NCBI RefSeq assembly: GCF_014692505.1
Contig: NZ_JACNYK010000002.1
Coordinates: 744,001 to 808,000 of the forward strand
DNA: 64,000 nucleotides
Direction of reading: 5' to 3'
From: Sphingobacterium arenae
Lineage (GTDB): Bacteria; Bacteroidota; Bacteroidia; Sphingobacteriales; Sphingobacteriaceae
This document shows positions 20,801-29,896 of this stretch, one piece after another; position 1 is the stretch's first letter, and each line of letters opens with the position of its first letter. Position numbers and translations under genes: made by a program. The notes beneath the pieces were generated by a model. It did not search any database. It was not told where the DNA came from and saw only the letters and a program-made list of their open reading frames with translations.

Positions 20801-21353
20801 TCAGAATGACAAAAATACTGGTCGGGTATGGGGACTGGAATTTGAAGCCGTGAAGGATCTAAGTAAATTCTGGGGACAGCGTGAGGTCTTGTTTTTTGGG
20901 TCAAACCTGCTGATTGCCCAAAGTGAAATCAAGAAATCGGAAGAACGGCTCGCAGCAAATAGGTTTATCGATCGGCATGCGCCTCTTAACAGCCCTTTGT
21001 TTGAGCAGGCCCCCTACTCTATCAATCTGTGGCTAAACTATAACAATAAAGCATCCGGAACTGATCTCACGACGACCTTTAATATGGTAGGCGAACGGCT
21101 GATCCAGATTAACCTCACCGGAGAGCCAGATTTATATACCCAACCCGCTCCGACACTCGACTTTGTCTTTAGTCAGAAAATAGCTCCCCGAATAATCTTT
21201 AAGGGCTATGCTAAAAACATCCTTAACCCCGCCATCAAGACGGTGTACGCCAATCCGAGCACGGGTGGTAAGTGGTACGGAAATGAATATATAAACCGCA
21301 GTTACAAGCGTGGAAGTGAAATTATGCTTGGTTTTACCTATAATTTATTTTAA
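17877..21353 (+). CDS. TonB-dependent receptor with STN signalling domain
   Basis: A 1158-residue outer-membrane transducer. ATG at 17877 is chosen: it precedes a signal segment (MKITMILITCLLVQVSASTHAQ), whereas the TTG at 17832 only adds polar residues. Domains in order: secretin/TonB short N-terminus (STN, about residues 45-115), CarboxypepD_reg-like (about 130-210), plug (about 250-370, with VAVRGLGDRSVIGQLNGVRL) and a barrel ending in FTYNLF. The STN domain plus the upstream sigma/FecR pair identify a signalling receptor. There is no SusD partner; instead six lipoprotein genes follow, the first after one base. The substrate is unknown. Confidence 0.9.
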   Translation: MSFYQCMRAMKITMILITCLLVQVSASTHAQLITLNKQNTSIRTILLEIRKQSQYDFFYDTELFKNAKPVSIRVENAPLREVLAICFANQPYNYVIKDKFVVVTALTEVLQTTAAAKQQLEIHGLVHDDKRRPLSGVSIRVKGTQTVSSSDSKGNFKITIPANDATLVFTFLGMETREVKVTVSNTTITVRMQQATEILEEVAVTVQARRRANTEVAVLEERKKSAIVQDAISAQQIERTASITTTQALQRVTGVTVTDDKYVAVRGLGDRSVIGQLNGVRLASSDPDKSSIPLDLVPASLLDNITVYKTVTPDKPADAASGIVELKTKSVPDKMTLEFIAQTGLNSNIGIGGQYNSFWNSEMGLLGTKINNKDLTSDFLNLSSQYPKGLGDIHNLIANSGYNPQARNEVQRINGIMQGFDPAMTTKHRRAPLNQLYSATFGNSYKLFQDKHTLGVILGGNYYRRTTDIYDGDLTQYSIYQGVVTGNPDIYSYRHIPNYITPNSLYMGKYQTYKENTGVETLNYGTLAGLTYQFSPRHEISAQYVGSWGGESTATNMNGAYEYTGLAGDVFSTIYSLKQSFRDLQTFNFQGEHKFLKSAYSPRLSYNLSMSQSSQNDPDFRYASLIDYVPVGGTYYMKPVIGPSGGANTEWAYTEHLYALSSGYVNGFGAYGTIQAEPNGRRWRNLEEDSYNHKADLSIPFPFLGEKQELKTGVNYLYRERVFTENILFLPGSNFNDGGRFTLLDVDGNLDRMVSNEIIGVKVPAGGTGEGEIPVGGFLYNSKKSPNNYKGFYETRAAYAMLDLQLPSDFRLTGGVRFEKTNIQTRVDTKDVYVDPKLSTVDEEGNILVTPFGDANSVYKTEYVPYYSANLTYTFKENMNFRVAYNSTLARPELREITNVFEFDPYQMGLIVGNRDLVNQKTQNLDFRWEWFPDAGEVFAVSAFGKQINNQLVKVFNLRTEGLAATYPEFPIIQFQNDKNTGRVWGLEFEAVKDLSKFWGQREVLFFGSNLLIAQSEIKKSEERLAANRFIDRHAPLNSPLFEQAPYSINLWLNYNNKASGTDLTTTFNMVGERLIQINLTGEPDLYTQPAPTLDFVFSQKIAPRIIFKGYAKNILNPAIKTVYANPSTGGKWYGNEYINRSYKRGSEIMLGFTYNLF

Positions 21354-21354
21354 C

Positions 21355-23091
21355 ATGAAATTCAGTCACCATATATCTGCACTGTTTTTATTAGGATTAT
21401 TCGGATCCTGTGCTAAGGATAAGCTTGTTGAATATACGGATAATCGGTACAATACCGAGGCCTTTGAAAGTTCCAATGTGCGTATCGTCAACCTTGGCGG
21501 TTCAAATCAGGTAGTCGTCAATGGCGATTCCCTGACTAATTTCGTTGTACGAGCTGGAGATTCCGATCCGCTGTCAGGACGGTATCCCGCCACCAAATAT
21601 TTTCCAGAAGATGGTCGTTTGGGGATGTTGTGGAATGTACCGCAGGATCTGCTCAACGAGGACAACAAAGCTGATATCGCCATTACTTTAGTCGCCTATC
21701 AAGGTATTGGCATTGGTTTAGAAAAGGAATTTGAAATTCATGATGACGGCTTACCTGTGGATTATTACACCCTATTAGGCGATTACTATAACGTGGGCTT
21801 GCCTGAGATTATAGCCGTTCCGCGTGGTGAGGAATCACCGCGAAACGCGGAGAACTGCAAGGTCCGGCTTATCAATTTTAGCGAAAAGCCGGGCGAGAGC
21901 CAGCAGCACCAAGAGGTCATCGAAGACCTGTATGGCCCCGTGAGCCTCGCTTGGTCAGATGGAACCTCCATCGCTGAACAGCTGAACAACGTACCGGTTG
22001 GTGAGGTATCGGAGTATGTAGAAATTCCCTATGGCACCTACCAATTAAAGGTTCTCGCGGAAGATCAACGGCAATTGCCTTCTTCGGGGAGCCCAACCAT
22101 GGATTACATGAGCTCGTCGATCAGTTTTATTGAAAACAGGACAGCGGTTATACCTACTTACCTCACCTATAATCCCATTGCCACGTTTAAACCCGGAGGA
22201 GTGTATACGGTAGTGGTTTATTCGCAGCCCTTTGAATATCCAAATATCAATGATCCGGAGTACACACATGATCAGATGCAGAACGGGTTTCGGATTATCG
22301 CGGATGTTGATCCCCCAACGAACAATACGTATGCCCGTATTCAATTTGTAAATGCCAAACCTGAGCAAGGTGAAATTTCGCTGAAAGTAGGTAATAAATC
22401 CACGGCAACAGCCTCTTTTGGAAACTATACGGAATACCTCACCACGGTACACGGTAAATATAAATTTGAAGCGGTAAGCAACGACGCTTCTTTGGCCAGC
22501 TTGGCGTATGATGTAAAACCCGGCGATAACTACACCGTCTGGCTCTACCGTAACCCAAGCGGAAGGGACAGCCTAGTCGTTTCGCACAACAACCTATCGG
22601 GCGTAACCTATGCCGGAGGAACGGCCACGCAAGATGCGTCCTATGAACGAAATGTGAGCAACTTTTATACGGACTTACGGTTTTTTAATCTCAACAGCAG
22701 CTTTCCGTATGCCACATTTACGTCGGATAACGGCAAGCCTTTCAGTAACAATGGCCGCGCCTTTGACGAGCGATCTACGGAACAGTTGACTCCCGGTTTT
22801 ATACCATGGGTTCATCCCAACGTCAGGTTACTGCAATTGGTTGGCAGTGCCGATATACAACCGCTAAAGATTATGGCCTATCAGGCAACCCAAAATACGA
22901 CACCGGGAACATGGGCCGATGAGGTTCCTATCCGAACATCGCAGGAATTCATTACGAGACCGGCGCTGTATGACGTCCGCGGCAATATGCCTATGATGGA
23001 TATTGGCTCATACAGTGTCGCGCTGATCGGACAGCAGACCGAAGATACGCGTTACAATTCCAGAATGATCATTGTTAAACATACAAAATAA
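21355..23091 (+). CDS. DUF4397-containing lipoprotein
   Basis: A 578-residue lipoprotein. ATG at 21355 starts one base after the receptor stop and gives a signal ending in the lipobox LFGSC; an upstream frame start at 21310 lies inside the receptor gene. A DUF4397-like repeat is clear at about residues 320-400 (ARIQFVNAKPEQGEISLKVG, then YTVWLYRNPSGRDSLV), with related immunoglobulin-like segments on either side. DUF4397 modules are beta-sandwich domains of surface or envelope proteins. Cotranscription with the receptor is strongly implied. Confidence 0.7.
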   Translation: MKFSHHISALFLLGLFGSCAKDKLVEYTDNRYNTEAFESSNVRIVNLGGSNQVVVNGDSLTNFVVRAGDSDPLSGRYPATKYFPEDGRLGMLWNVPQDLLNEDNKADIAITLVAYQGIGIGLEKEFEIHDDGLPVDYYTLLGDYYNVGLPEIIAVPRGEESPRNAENCKVRLINFSEKPGESQQHQEVIEDLYGPVSLAWSDGTSIAEQLNNVPVGEVSEYVEIPYGTYQLKVLAEDQRQLPSSGSPTMDYMSSSISFIENRTAVIPTYLTYNPIATFKPGGVYTVVVYSQPFEYPNINDPEYTHDQMQNGFRIIADVDPPTNNTYARIQFVNAKPEQGEISLKVGNKSTATASFGNYTEYLTTVHGKYKFEAVSNDASLASLAYDVKPGDNYTVWLYRNPSGRDSLVVSHNNLSGVTYAGGTATQDASYERNVSNFYTDLRFFNLNSSFPYATFTSDNGKPFSNNGRAFDERSTEQLTPGFIPWVHPNVRLLQLVGSADIQPLKIMAYQATQNTTPGTWADEVPIRTSQEFITRPALYDVRGNMPMMDIGSYSVALIGQQTEDTRYNSRMIIVKHTK

Positions 23092-24281
23092 TGAAACCAC
23101 AACATTATCTAACGGCTCTTATTGCCAGTATAGGTTTGCTATTGCATTCTTGTACGAAGATAGAATATCACGAGGTAGAGAATCCGGCTTATTTAAGGGT
23201 ATTCAATAATCTTAATTATGAAGTTAATCTTGGCGACAAGGATCTTCTGGTTCCTTATCTGACCATGCTTATTGATCCTGAATTTGATCAAAATGGTGTA
23301 CCCATAAGCGCGGCTATAGTGGGCGACTTCCTGGATAAACGCGTACGGTATGCAGCGCCCTATCCAACACATAGCGCCGGAAGCACCAAGCGCAACAATC
23401 CGGAATATCCAGGAAAAGAAAATGTGTTGGTGGGCCCCATTCTGAATGGATTTGATCTTTCTAGCTGGGCACAGATTCCATCAGGGTCTCACCGGATTGT
23501 TTTTTACTTCCGTCCGGTCAATGATATTCCCTTTTTCCAACTGACCGACGATTTGAAACAACATGTTGCTGTAGAAGGAACGTATGATCTTAAGGACAGA
23601 GAAATTTATACCCTGCACGTGGTTCAGAAAGATTTTGACACCAAAGAGAACGGACTGCTCTTACGGCAGGAAAACTTCCATCACTTACCTTTCTCGGATT
23701 CCTTGGTATACATGAATTTCTATAACATGAGCGCCAAGGGCTTTCTGGATTCAGAGGACCGGAAGCCTGATGGAATGACAACCCTTGAGGACGGCATGCA
23801 GGACGAAATGAACGTTCATTTATCCCTTTACCCGCAAGAAGCAACGGCTTACAACAGCCAGACCGCCATCCAAGGCTATTACGCAAGGTTCCTCTTCCCG
23901 GTATACCGAAACACAGAGGAACCCACCGTGAGCCCGTATTTCCATTTCCCATTACTTGCCGATACCACCAAAACCATTACGACCAATATGGTGCAGCAGA
24001 TTACTTTTTTGGCTCCGGGACTAAACTTTATCGATATGGGGATGGGGGGCAATGTCATGCCGAAAGGGCTGTGTTCCCACCTTACCTTTTACGGATTGAA
24101 TGAACTTGTCAGTCTCCCCAGCAGGGTCAACTCGGCGCGTTTTCCAAGCATGTTCATCAATACGCATTCCGGTGTTCACAACCCCAAGTCATTCCCTGCA
24201 ATAAACACAATCGAGGTCGTCAATGGGGAAGCTTATCTCACCACGATACAACGTAAGTTCGATCCACCTATCTATAAATAA
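23091..24281 (+). CDS. Uncharacterised lipoprotein (distant DUF4397-like)
   Basis: A 396-residue lipoprotein with signal and lipobox LLHSC. Its ATG shares a base with the TAA of the preceding gene (TAATG), a sign of translational coupling. The opening AYLRVFNNLNYEVNLGDKD and the strand YTLHVVQKDFD resemble the DUF4397 pattern but too weakly to be certain. No enzyme motif is present. Its place inside the receptor operon suggests an accessory surface protein. Confidence 0.55.
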   Translation: MKPQHYLTALIASIGLLLHSCTKIEYHEVENPAYLRVFNNLNYEVNLGDKDLLVPYLTMLIDPEFDQNGVPISAAIVGDFLDKRVRYAAPYPTHSAGSTKRNNPEYPGKENVLVGPILNGFDLSSWAQIPSGSHRIVFYFRPVNDIPFFQLTDDLKQHVAVEGTYDLKDREIYTLHVVQKDFDTKENGLLLRQENFHHLPFSDSLVYMNFYNMSAKGFLDSEDRKPDGMTTLEDGMQDEMNVHLSLYPQEATAYNSQTAIQGYYARFLFPVYRNTEEPTVSPYFHFPLLADTTKTITTNMVQQITFLAPGLNFIDMGMGGNVMPKGLCSHLTFYGLNELVSLPSRVNSARFPSMFINTHSGVHNPKSFPAINTIEVVNGEAYLTTIQRKFDPPIYK

Positions 24282-24288
24282 CCACGTG

Positions 24289-25320
24289 ATGCAACTAAAG
24301 AGAATTACAACATATTTACTTTTTCTAATAAGTTGTGTGCTATTGCAAGCATGCAACCCCGATGAATTTCTGGTGTATGAGGAAAATACGGAGACAAGAA
24401 ACGTAGGAGATTACATCGGAAACAACTTTGATCTAAGCTTATTTTATGCTGCCTTGGAAAAAACGGGCGTACTGGAAAATATTACCGGAAGCGAGAAAGT
24501 AACGGTATATGCACCGACCAATGCTGCATTCAACGCTTTGGGCATATACCGTGCTTCAGATTTTGACAAGCTCGACCAAGATAGCTTAAAGACGATGGTC
24601 CAGTATCACATCCTGGGCCGATTGCTGACGAGCGAAGAAATCCCGGTAAGCTCCTTGGACGCCCGATATCCGAATCTCGCCAATAAGGACCTGATCATTT
24701 CAAAGTATGCAGGCAGTTCAGAATGGGATAGAACCAAGGTATACGTGAATGGCGCGGAGGCGGTCAGATTTGACATCGCACTCACCAACGGCGTCTTGAA
24801 TATCGTCAATGCCTGTTTTAAATACAACGAGGGTACAGTACAGGATTTTCTTGCCGAAAGAAGCCAGTACAGCACATTCGTTGCCGCCCTAAAAAAATTC
24901 GGCCACTGGGATCAACTCGCCCAGGGAGAATGGTCCATTGTAGCACCGGAAAATATTGCATTTGAGAATGAAGGGATCATGCCCGATAGTATTGACCGTA
25001 TGGATCCCACGACCTTTTACAACCGTTTTATGGCGGTCTATTTATTCGATACGCGCATCTTCCTGACAGACCTTGATCTCTCCAAACAATCGCTATCACC
25101 ACCAATCACTGATGATCCGAGGATGAGCAGAGGGATTTACTACAACGTAGATATCCGCTGGTTTGCCGTCAATACGCAAGAGACAGGACAATACGGCCGA
25201 TTCACCCCCTTATCACAACACAACAAAGTGAACTACCTTACAGACAATGGTACGGTACACAACATTGAGAAATTATTGTTCCGACCGGACGAAGCTGTTT
25301 TAACAAACATTGGAAATTAA
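24289..25320 (+). CDS. Fasciclin-domain lipoprotein 1
   Basis: A 343-residue lipoprotein (lipobox LLQAC) with two FAS1 units. The first (about residues 35-185) shows the H1 and H2 boxes clearly: VTVYAPTNAAFNALG, MVQYHILGRL and LTNGVLNIVNACF. The second (about 190-340) is more diverged, with WSIVAPENIAFENEG and GTVHNIEKLLF. FAS1 domains mediate adhesion or protein-protein contact at surfaces. ATG at 24289 is used, 7 bases behind the previous gene; an earlier frame start at 24223 lies inside that gene. Confidence 0.85.
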   Translation: MQLKRITTYLLFLISCVLLQACNPDEFLVYEENTETRNVGDYIGNNFDLSLFYAALEKTGVLENITGSEKVTVYAPTNAAFNALGIYRASDFDKLDQDSLKTMVQYHILGRLLTSEEIPVSSLDARYPNLANKDLIISKYAGSSEWDRTKVYVNGAEAVRFDIALTNGVLNIVNACFKYNEGTVQDFLAERSQYSTFVAALKKFGHWDQLAQGEWSIVAPENIAFENEGIMPDSIDRMDPTTFYNRFMAVYLFDTRIFLTDLDLSKQSLSPPITDDPRMSRGIYYNVDIRWFAVNTQETGQYGRFTPLSQHNKVNYLTDNGTVHNIEKLLFRPDEAVLTNIGN

Positions 25321-25325
25321 ACGCC

Positions 25326-26588
25326 ATGAAACAAACATTATCCATATTATTACTTCTTGTCGTAGCCCTCTCGTGTACACAAGAAGAGTTTATGCCACCT
25401 CCTTATGGCGAAAAAGTGCCCTATGAAGAAGTCCCTAAAGAGAGGCTCGACGCTGTGCTTGCCGCCTCAAAAAGTTCCTTATTTCAATTGGCGCTGGATG
25501 GCAGTACAATACCCGCGTTGTTAGACGACGAATGGGAAAATGCTCCCCTTACTTTTTTGGTTCCTTCCGACGCCGCTTTTGAAGAAGCCGGTTTTACGGA
25601 AGAAAAGTTAAAGAACATGGACGCAGCAGAGCTGGATACGATCATCCGTTACCACATGCTATCGGATCAAATCGATTCATCGAATGTGAGATCAACTTAC
25701 GGCAATATCCGGATAAAATCCAAATTGGAAAACAAAAGCTTGAAAATGGGTTCGTATTCCGCTGATTTTTATGTCTATCCGCATTATTTAGCTATTACCG
25801 ACGGAAAAGTACTGATCAACGGAAAGGTTATGGGAGATTACAAAATAAGTGACGTTAAGGAGGGAAACGTAATCTATATAGATGGGTTTCTCCAAAAACC
25901 GAAAAAAACACTTTGGCAAACCATGAAGGAAGATAGCAGGCTCTCGATGTTTATGGAGATCGTGGAGGCAAATGATGCTTCCTACGCTACCTCTTCGTGG
26001 GATCCCATATATATATCACAAATGGAAGATGCCGTCATGAAAACGCAGCTGGATATAGACACCAATCAGTGGGATCCAAGCAATATTTACATTGGAGGTC
26101 TAACATCGGTTTTTGCACCGACGAATGAAGCCTTTTTAAGCGCGGGGTACAACAGTGCGGAAGACTTCCTGCAGTTAAATGAGCCTTATTGGGTCTACAG
26201 AGGCCAATTCCTTACTTTCGCCGGTGGAGCACCTTACAACTATAGGACGTTTCACAAAACGGATTCTGTCTTGACCTATCACCACGGCTGGGCGCAGCGA
26301 TACTACCCCACAGACGGCGGAAACGTAAATCCCACGGTTTTCTTTTCCAACGACTTGTCAGACAGCTTTCTGGGTAATTATGACATGAAAATGGAAGGGT
26401 ATAGCCCCGATAGCCATCCCGCCATTTCTTGCCCCTATACGTTCTCCCGCGAAAACGGGGTCATAAAGATGCGGCTGAAAAATGCCAAGGAAGGAACAGA
26501 AGCCGCCACCGTTATCGAGCAGGATATCATGACCCTAAACGGGCCGCTCTATATTGTAGACAGGTTATTCATACCTAATCATTTTTAA
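25326..26588 (+). CDS. Fasciclin-domain lipoprotein 2
   Basis: A 420-residue lipoprotein (signal ends VVALSC). The first FAS1 unit (about residues 40-195) has the boxes LTFLVPSDAAFEEAGF, IIRYHML and VKEGNVIYIDGFL. The second (about 200-420) is recognisable from TSVFAPTNEAFLSAGYN and a closing PLYIVDRLFIP, with an expanded tyrosine-rich middle. It begins 5 bases after fasciclin protein 1. The divergence between the three FAS1 proteins argues for distinct partners rather than recent duplication. Confidence 0.85.
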   Translation: MKQTLSILLLLVVALSCTQEEFMPPPYGEKVPYEEVPKERLDAVLAASKSSLFQLALDGSTIPALLDDEWENAPLTFLVPSDAAFEEAGFTEEKLKNMDAAELDTIIRYHMLSDQIDSSNVRSTYGNIRIKSKLENKSLKMGSYSADFYVYPHYLAITDGKVLINGKVMGDYKISDVKEGNVIYIDGFLQKPKKTLWQTMKEDSRLSMFMEIVEANDASYATSSWDPIYISQMEDAVMKTQLDIDTNQWDPSNIYIGGLTSVFAPTNEAFLSAGYNSAEDFLQLNEPYWVYRGQFLTFAGGAPYNYRTFHKTDSVLTYHHGWAQRYYPTDGGNVNPTVFFSNDLSDSFLGNYDMKMEGYSPDSHPAISCPYTFSRENGVIKMRLKNAKEGTEAATVIEQDIMTLNGPLYIVDRLFIPNHF

Positions 26589-26598
26589 CACCTTTACG

Positions 26599-27573
26599 AT
26601 GCAAAATATAATTAAATACCTCTTGATTGCCTCCTGTTTCTCGCTATTGATTGCGTGCGAAAAGGAGGAAACAAATCGCTATTCGTATGATGCCAACCTG
26701 ATCAGCATGATTATTTCCGATAATGCAAATCTATCGCAGCTGGATGCAGCCAATAAGCGTACCGAATTGCATGATATGCTGTTGCAGGAAGGACCTTACA
26801 CGCAGTTAGCGCCTTCTGATGATGCGTTTACGACCGACGTAAATACCATAGGTCTAAACCGGTTGACCAATATCATGCAGTATCATGTGCTCAACGGAAT
26901 TTATGATTTTAACAAGCTTCCTTTCCAGTTTAATCAGGAAATTTATTCGTATACCGGGGGGAAGATGTTCGTTACCAAATGGACAAAGGGCGTTGATACG
27001 GTTATCACGATCAACGGCGCTATTATTACCCCGGTAATGAAAGATGCCAAGAACGGGAAGATACAGGTGATCAATCGTGTTCTTGAACCTTATCTCTTCG
27101 ATTATTTGAGCGACGCGGTGGGCAATGAATACGAAATCACCTTATTCAATCAAGTGCTGGAAAGGGTACCCGCCGTCCGGAGTTTGTTGCAAAACGAGGG
27201 AGCCTATACCCTCTATGCGCCCAACAATGCAGCCATGGCGAGCTACGGTTACAGTACCTTGGAAATTATTAACGAAAAGCCTGTAGAAGAGTTGGAAAGG
27301 CTCGTGCAGTACCATATCGTACCGGACAGGCGGTTTGTGTATGACTATGTATTGACCACCCCTACCAGTGGGAACACGAATGTTACAACCACCGAAACCA
27401 TGTTAAATGGGGACAACCTGACGTTGACTCTTGTGTTTAATTCCGGGACGGGAACGTACAATAAAATCACGCTATTAGGTACAAGAAACACGACACAAAC
27501 CAATTTAACAAGGGAAAACATCTTGGCCGGCAACGGCGTATTGCATATTATCGACCAAGTCCTTTTACATTAA
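26599..27573 (+). CDS. Fasciclin-domain lipoprotein 3
   Basis: A 324-residue lipoprotein (lipobox LLIAC). Two FAS1 units are present: one at about residues 35-170 (YTQLAPSDDAFTTDVN, IMQYHVLNG, KIQVINRVLEPY) and one at about 172-324 (YTLYAPNNAAMASYGYS, LVQYHIVPD, NGVLHIIDQVLLH). It starts 10 bases behind fasciclin protein 2 and closes the tightly packed part of the operon. The next gene follows after 127 bases that include a long inverted repeat. Confidence 0.85.
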   Translation: MQNIIKYLLIASCFSLLIACEKEETNRYSYDANLISMIISDNANLSQLDAANKRTELHDMLLQEGPYTQLAPSDDAFTTDVNTIGLNRLTNIMQYHVLNGIYDFNKLPFQFNQEIYSYTGGKMFVTKWTKGVDTVITINGAIITPVMKDAKNGKIQVINRVLEPYLFDYLSDAVGNEYEITLFNQVLERVPAVRSLLQNEGAYTLYAPNNAAMASYGYSTLEIINEKPVEELERLVQYHIVPDRRFVYDYVLTTPTSGNTNVTTTETMLNGDNLTLTLVFNSGTGTYNKITLLGTRNTTQTNLTRENILAGNGVLHIIDQVLLH

Positions 27574-27611
27574 GAAACCGAATACACGTGTATATAAAAT
27601 TTTATACAAAT

Positions 27612-27673
27612 GAAACTATCATGAGTTCGATAAATTCACAAACCGAAAAGAATAAACCACTCATGATAGCTTC
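27612..27673. repeat. Long inverted repeat between lipoprotein genes
   Basis: A 15-base arm (27612-27626) pairs with 27659-27673 with a single mismatch; 11 central pairs are perfect (CTATCATGAGT / ACTCATGATAG). The loop is 32 bases. It lies between the last fasciclin gene and the IPT gene and could be an RNA processing or attenuation structure, or an operator. No T tract follows. Confidence 0.6.
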
Positions 27674-27700
27674 ATCACCTTTAAAAAACAAATTATTCTG

Positions 27701-29833
27701 ATGAAAAACAGTAAACATAGCATAGGGTTAATTCTATTGTCTGCGCTCCTTATGCTTTTCTCTTGCGAGAAAGACAATCCTTCCGGAGAAGCCGCTCCAA
27801 GTCTATCGGTGGAGCAGTATTTCCCGAACAGCGGGAAAGCCGGAACACTGGTCACGATCAAGGGCGAAGGATTCAGCACAAGCATGGCCGAAAACATCGT
27901 TGAATTTTCGGGTGTAATGGCCGAAGTCTTTTCGGCGACCTCAACGGAATTGGTGGTACTCGCTCCCGAATCCGGGAGTACCGGAAAAATAACGGTGAAA
28001 AACGGAAGCCAAACGACCGAGGTAGGCGACTACACCTACCAAAGCCTAAGTGTGAGCAGAGTTTCTCCCGCCAATGGACCAGCCGGCTCAAACATACGGA
28101 TTACCGGTGAAGGTTTTGGTAGCCTGACGCAACCTGCAAAAGTCACTATTAACGATTCGGTTGCTTTAGTGGTCAACATCTCCGATACCCTGATTGTCGC
28201 AAAAGTCCCTTCGGGGGCTGGAACCGGAGCCGTAAAGGTCTTGGTAGATGAAATGGAGTCGACAGGCGCAATTTTTACGTATCAAGAAATAAAAGGGATC
28301 AAACCACTGACTGGCGGAAAAGGAACCAAAATAACCCTAACCGGAGAAGGGTTTGAAACGGTCAAGGAGAACAATCACGTCTATTTCAATGATAAGCAGG
28401 CCACGGTAGTGGAAGCCTCGTCGGAGAAGCTGGTCATACTAGCCCCTGAAGGAATCGAAACAAACAAAGTGTCTGTTGTAATCAACGGCCAGAAAACGGT
28501 GAGCGATGCTATTTTCAGCGTGGTTCCATTGCCGACGATATCCTCCGTTTCGCCGTTAAGCGGACCTGTTGGTGCTGAAATTACCATAAAAGGAAGCACA
28601 TTCAGTACCATAGGCGATGAAAATAAAGTACTGATCAACGGGAAAGAAATTCCCTTAGAAAAAGACCCTACCAGTTCAGAGCTCGTCGTGCGGTATCCTG
28701 CCAATATCGGAAGCGGAAAAATTGAAGTGGTGGTAAACGATCAAAAAGTCATTGGACCTGAATTTGTCAACCAAGATCTGGGTATCATAAAAGTAAGCCC
28801 CGAAAGCGGGTTGGCAGGCACCGAAGTCACAATAGAAGGTACCGGTTTTTCACAAGACCTGTTAAAAAACAAAGTAAGCTTTAATGGTGTTACTGCACAG
28901 ATCATTTCCGCAACGGAAAATTCTTTAAAAGTTGTCGCCCCCACAAACCTCAGTACAGGTGTGCTGCAAGTCGAAGTGGGAGGTTTATCTGCGGAGGCTC
29001 CGCAAGCTTTCCGTCGTGCAGGGGTGATGACCGTGGTCAGAGATTTGACTTCGCTTGATTTCAATTACTCCAAAATCGTAATCGACTCGCATGGCAACTT
29101 GTATGTGAGTGGTTCTTCAACGATCACGAAGGTCACGCCAGAAGGCTCAACATCTGTTTTTGTCAGTGGATTGAGCGGCATAGTGGGCATGGATATTTTG
29201 AATGATGTTATCTATATCGCGGATTGGAATAGTGTCAAGAAAGTTGCTGCTGATGGAACAGTCACGACCATTCCGACAGCGCCTATCGGTCCGAGAGGGC
29301 TTACGGTGGACAGCAAAGGCGATCTATATTACTCAAGTAGCTGGAGTGGTATCTCTAAAATCACGGTATCCACGGGAACGGTACAGAGCATGAATACCGG
29401 AAGCGCATCGGATAAATGTAGAATTGTGGTCGCTCCAGATGGCACCATCTATCATTCATTCGACGATTATCAAGGCATCATCAATAGAACGCTCCCCGGG
29501 GCGCGTGGCTTAAACTGGCTTGGCCAGCATGAGGGCTATGGTTATCAAGATGGGCCAATAGCGTCAGCAAAAATAGCCTACGGACCCACTGCATTAAAAA
29601 TGACAGCCGAAGGCAATCTGATCATCATGGATTCCAACAACCTAGCCCTACGGCAAGTGGATCTGAAAGAGCAGACGGTAAGTACACTGGTTAAGGTAGA
29701 GCGTGGGTTTGAAGATGGAGATCTATCCAGCGCCAAATGGGGAAGCATCAACGATATAACCATCGATAAAGAAGGGAACGTCTATTTACTGGATGTAGGA
29801 CAGGCAGCCATACGGAAAGTAATATTTAAATAA
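27701..29833 (+). CDS. IPT/TIG-repeat and NHL-propeller lipoprotein
   Basis: A 710-residue lipoprotein (lipobox MLFSC). Five IPT/TIG immunoglobulin-like repeats occupy about residues 30-440, each with the PxSGxxGTxVTIxGxGF pattern (FPNSGKAGTLVTIKGEGFS, SPESGLAGTEVTIEGTGFS). A C-terminal NHL/SMP-like propeller follows (GNLYVSGSSTITKVTPEGS, GDLYYSSSWSGISKIT, GNVYLLDVGQAAIRKV). IPT plus NHL is a common Bacteroidetes surface architecture for ligand or glycan contact. It is probably part of the receptor operon. Confidence 0.85.
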   Translation: MKNSKHSIGLILLSALLMLFSCEKDNPSGEAAPSLSVEQYFPNSGKAGTLVTIKGEGFSTSMAENIVEFSGVMAEVFSATSTELVVLAPESGSTGKITVKNGSQTTEVGDYTYQSLSVSRVSPANGPAGSNIRITGEGFGSLTQPAKVTINDSVALVVNISDTLIVAKVPSGAGTGAVKVLVDEMESTGAIFTYQEIKGIKPLTGGKGTKITLTGEGFETVKENNHVYFNDKQATVVEASSEKLVILAPEGIETNKVSVVINGQKTVSDAIFSVVPLPTISSVSPLSGPVGAEITIKGSTFSTIGDENKVLINGKEIPLEKDPTSSELVVRYPANIGSGKIEVVVNDQKVIGPEFVNQDLGIIKVSPESGLAGTEVTIEGTGFSQDLLKNKVSFNGVTAQIISATENSLKVVAPTNLSTGVLQVEVGGLSAEAPQAFRRAGVMTVVRDLTSLDFNYSKIVIDSHGNLYVSGSSTITKVTPEGSTSVFVSGLSGIVGMDILNDVIYIADWNSVKKVAADGTVTTIPTAPIGPRGLTVDSKGDLYYSSSWSGISKITVSTGTVQSMNTGSASDKCRIVVAPDGTIYHSFDDYQGIINRTLPGARGLNWLGQHEGYGYQDGPIASAKIAYGPTALKMTAEGNLIIMDSNNLALRQVDLKEQTVSTLVKVERGFEDGDLSSAKWGSINDITIDKEGNVYLLDVGQAAIRKVIFK

Positions 29834-29896
29834 TTGACGATAAAAAAATAGAAGGATCAAGTGGAACGAAGATCGAAGCGAAAAAGTAAGAATAAT

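Noticed and set aside
17877..29833. Polysaccharide utilisation locus
   Set aside because: There is no SusD homologue and no glycoside hydrolase, lyase or sulfatase in the region.
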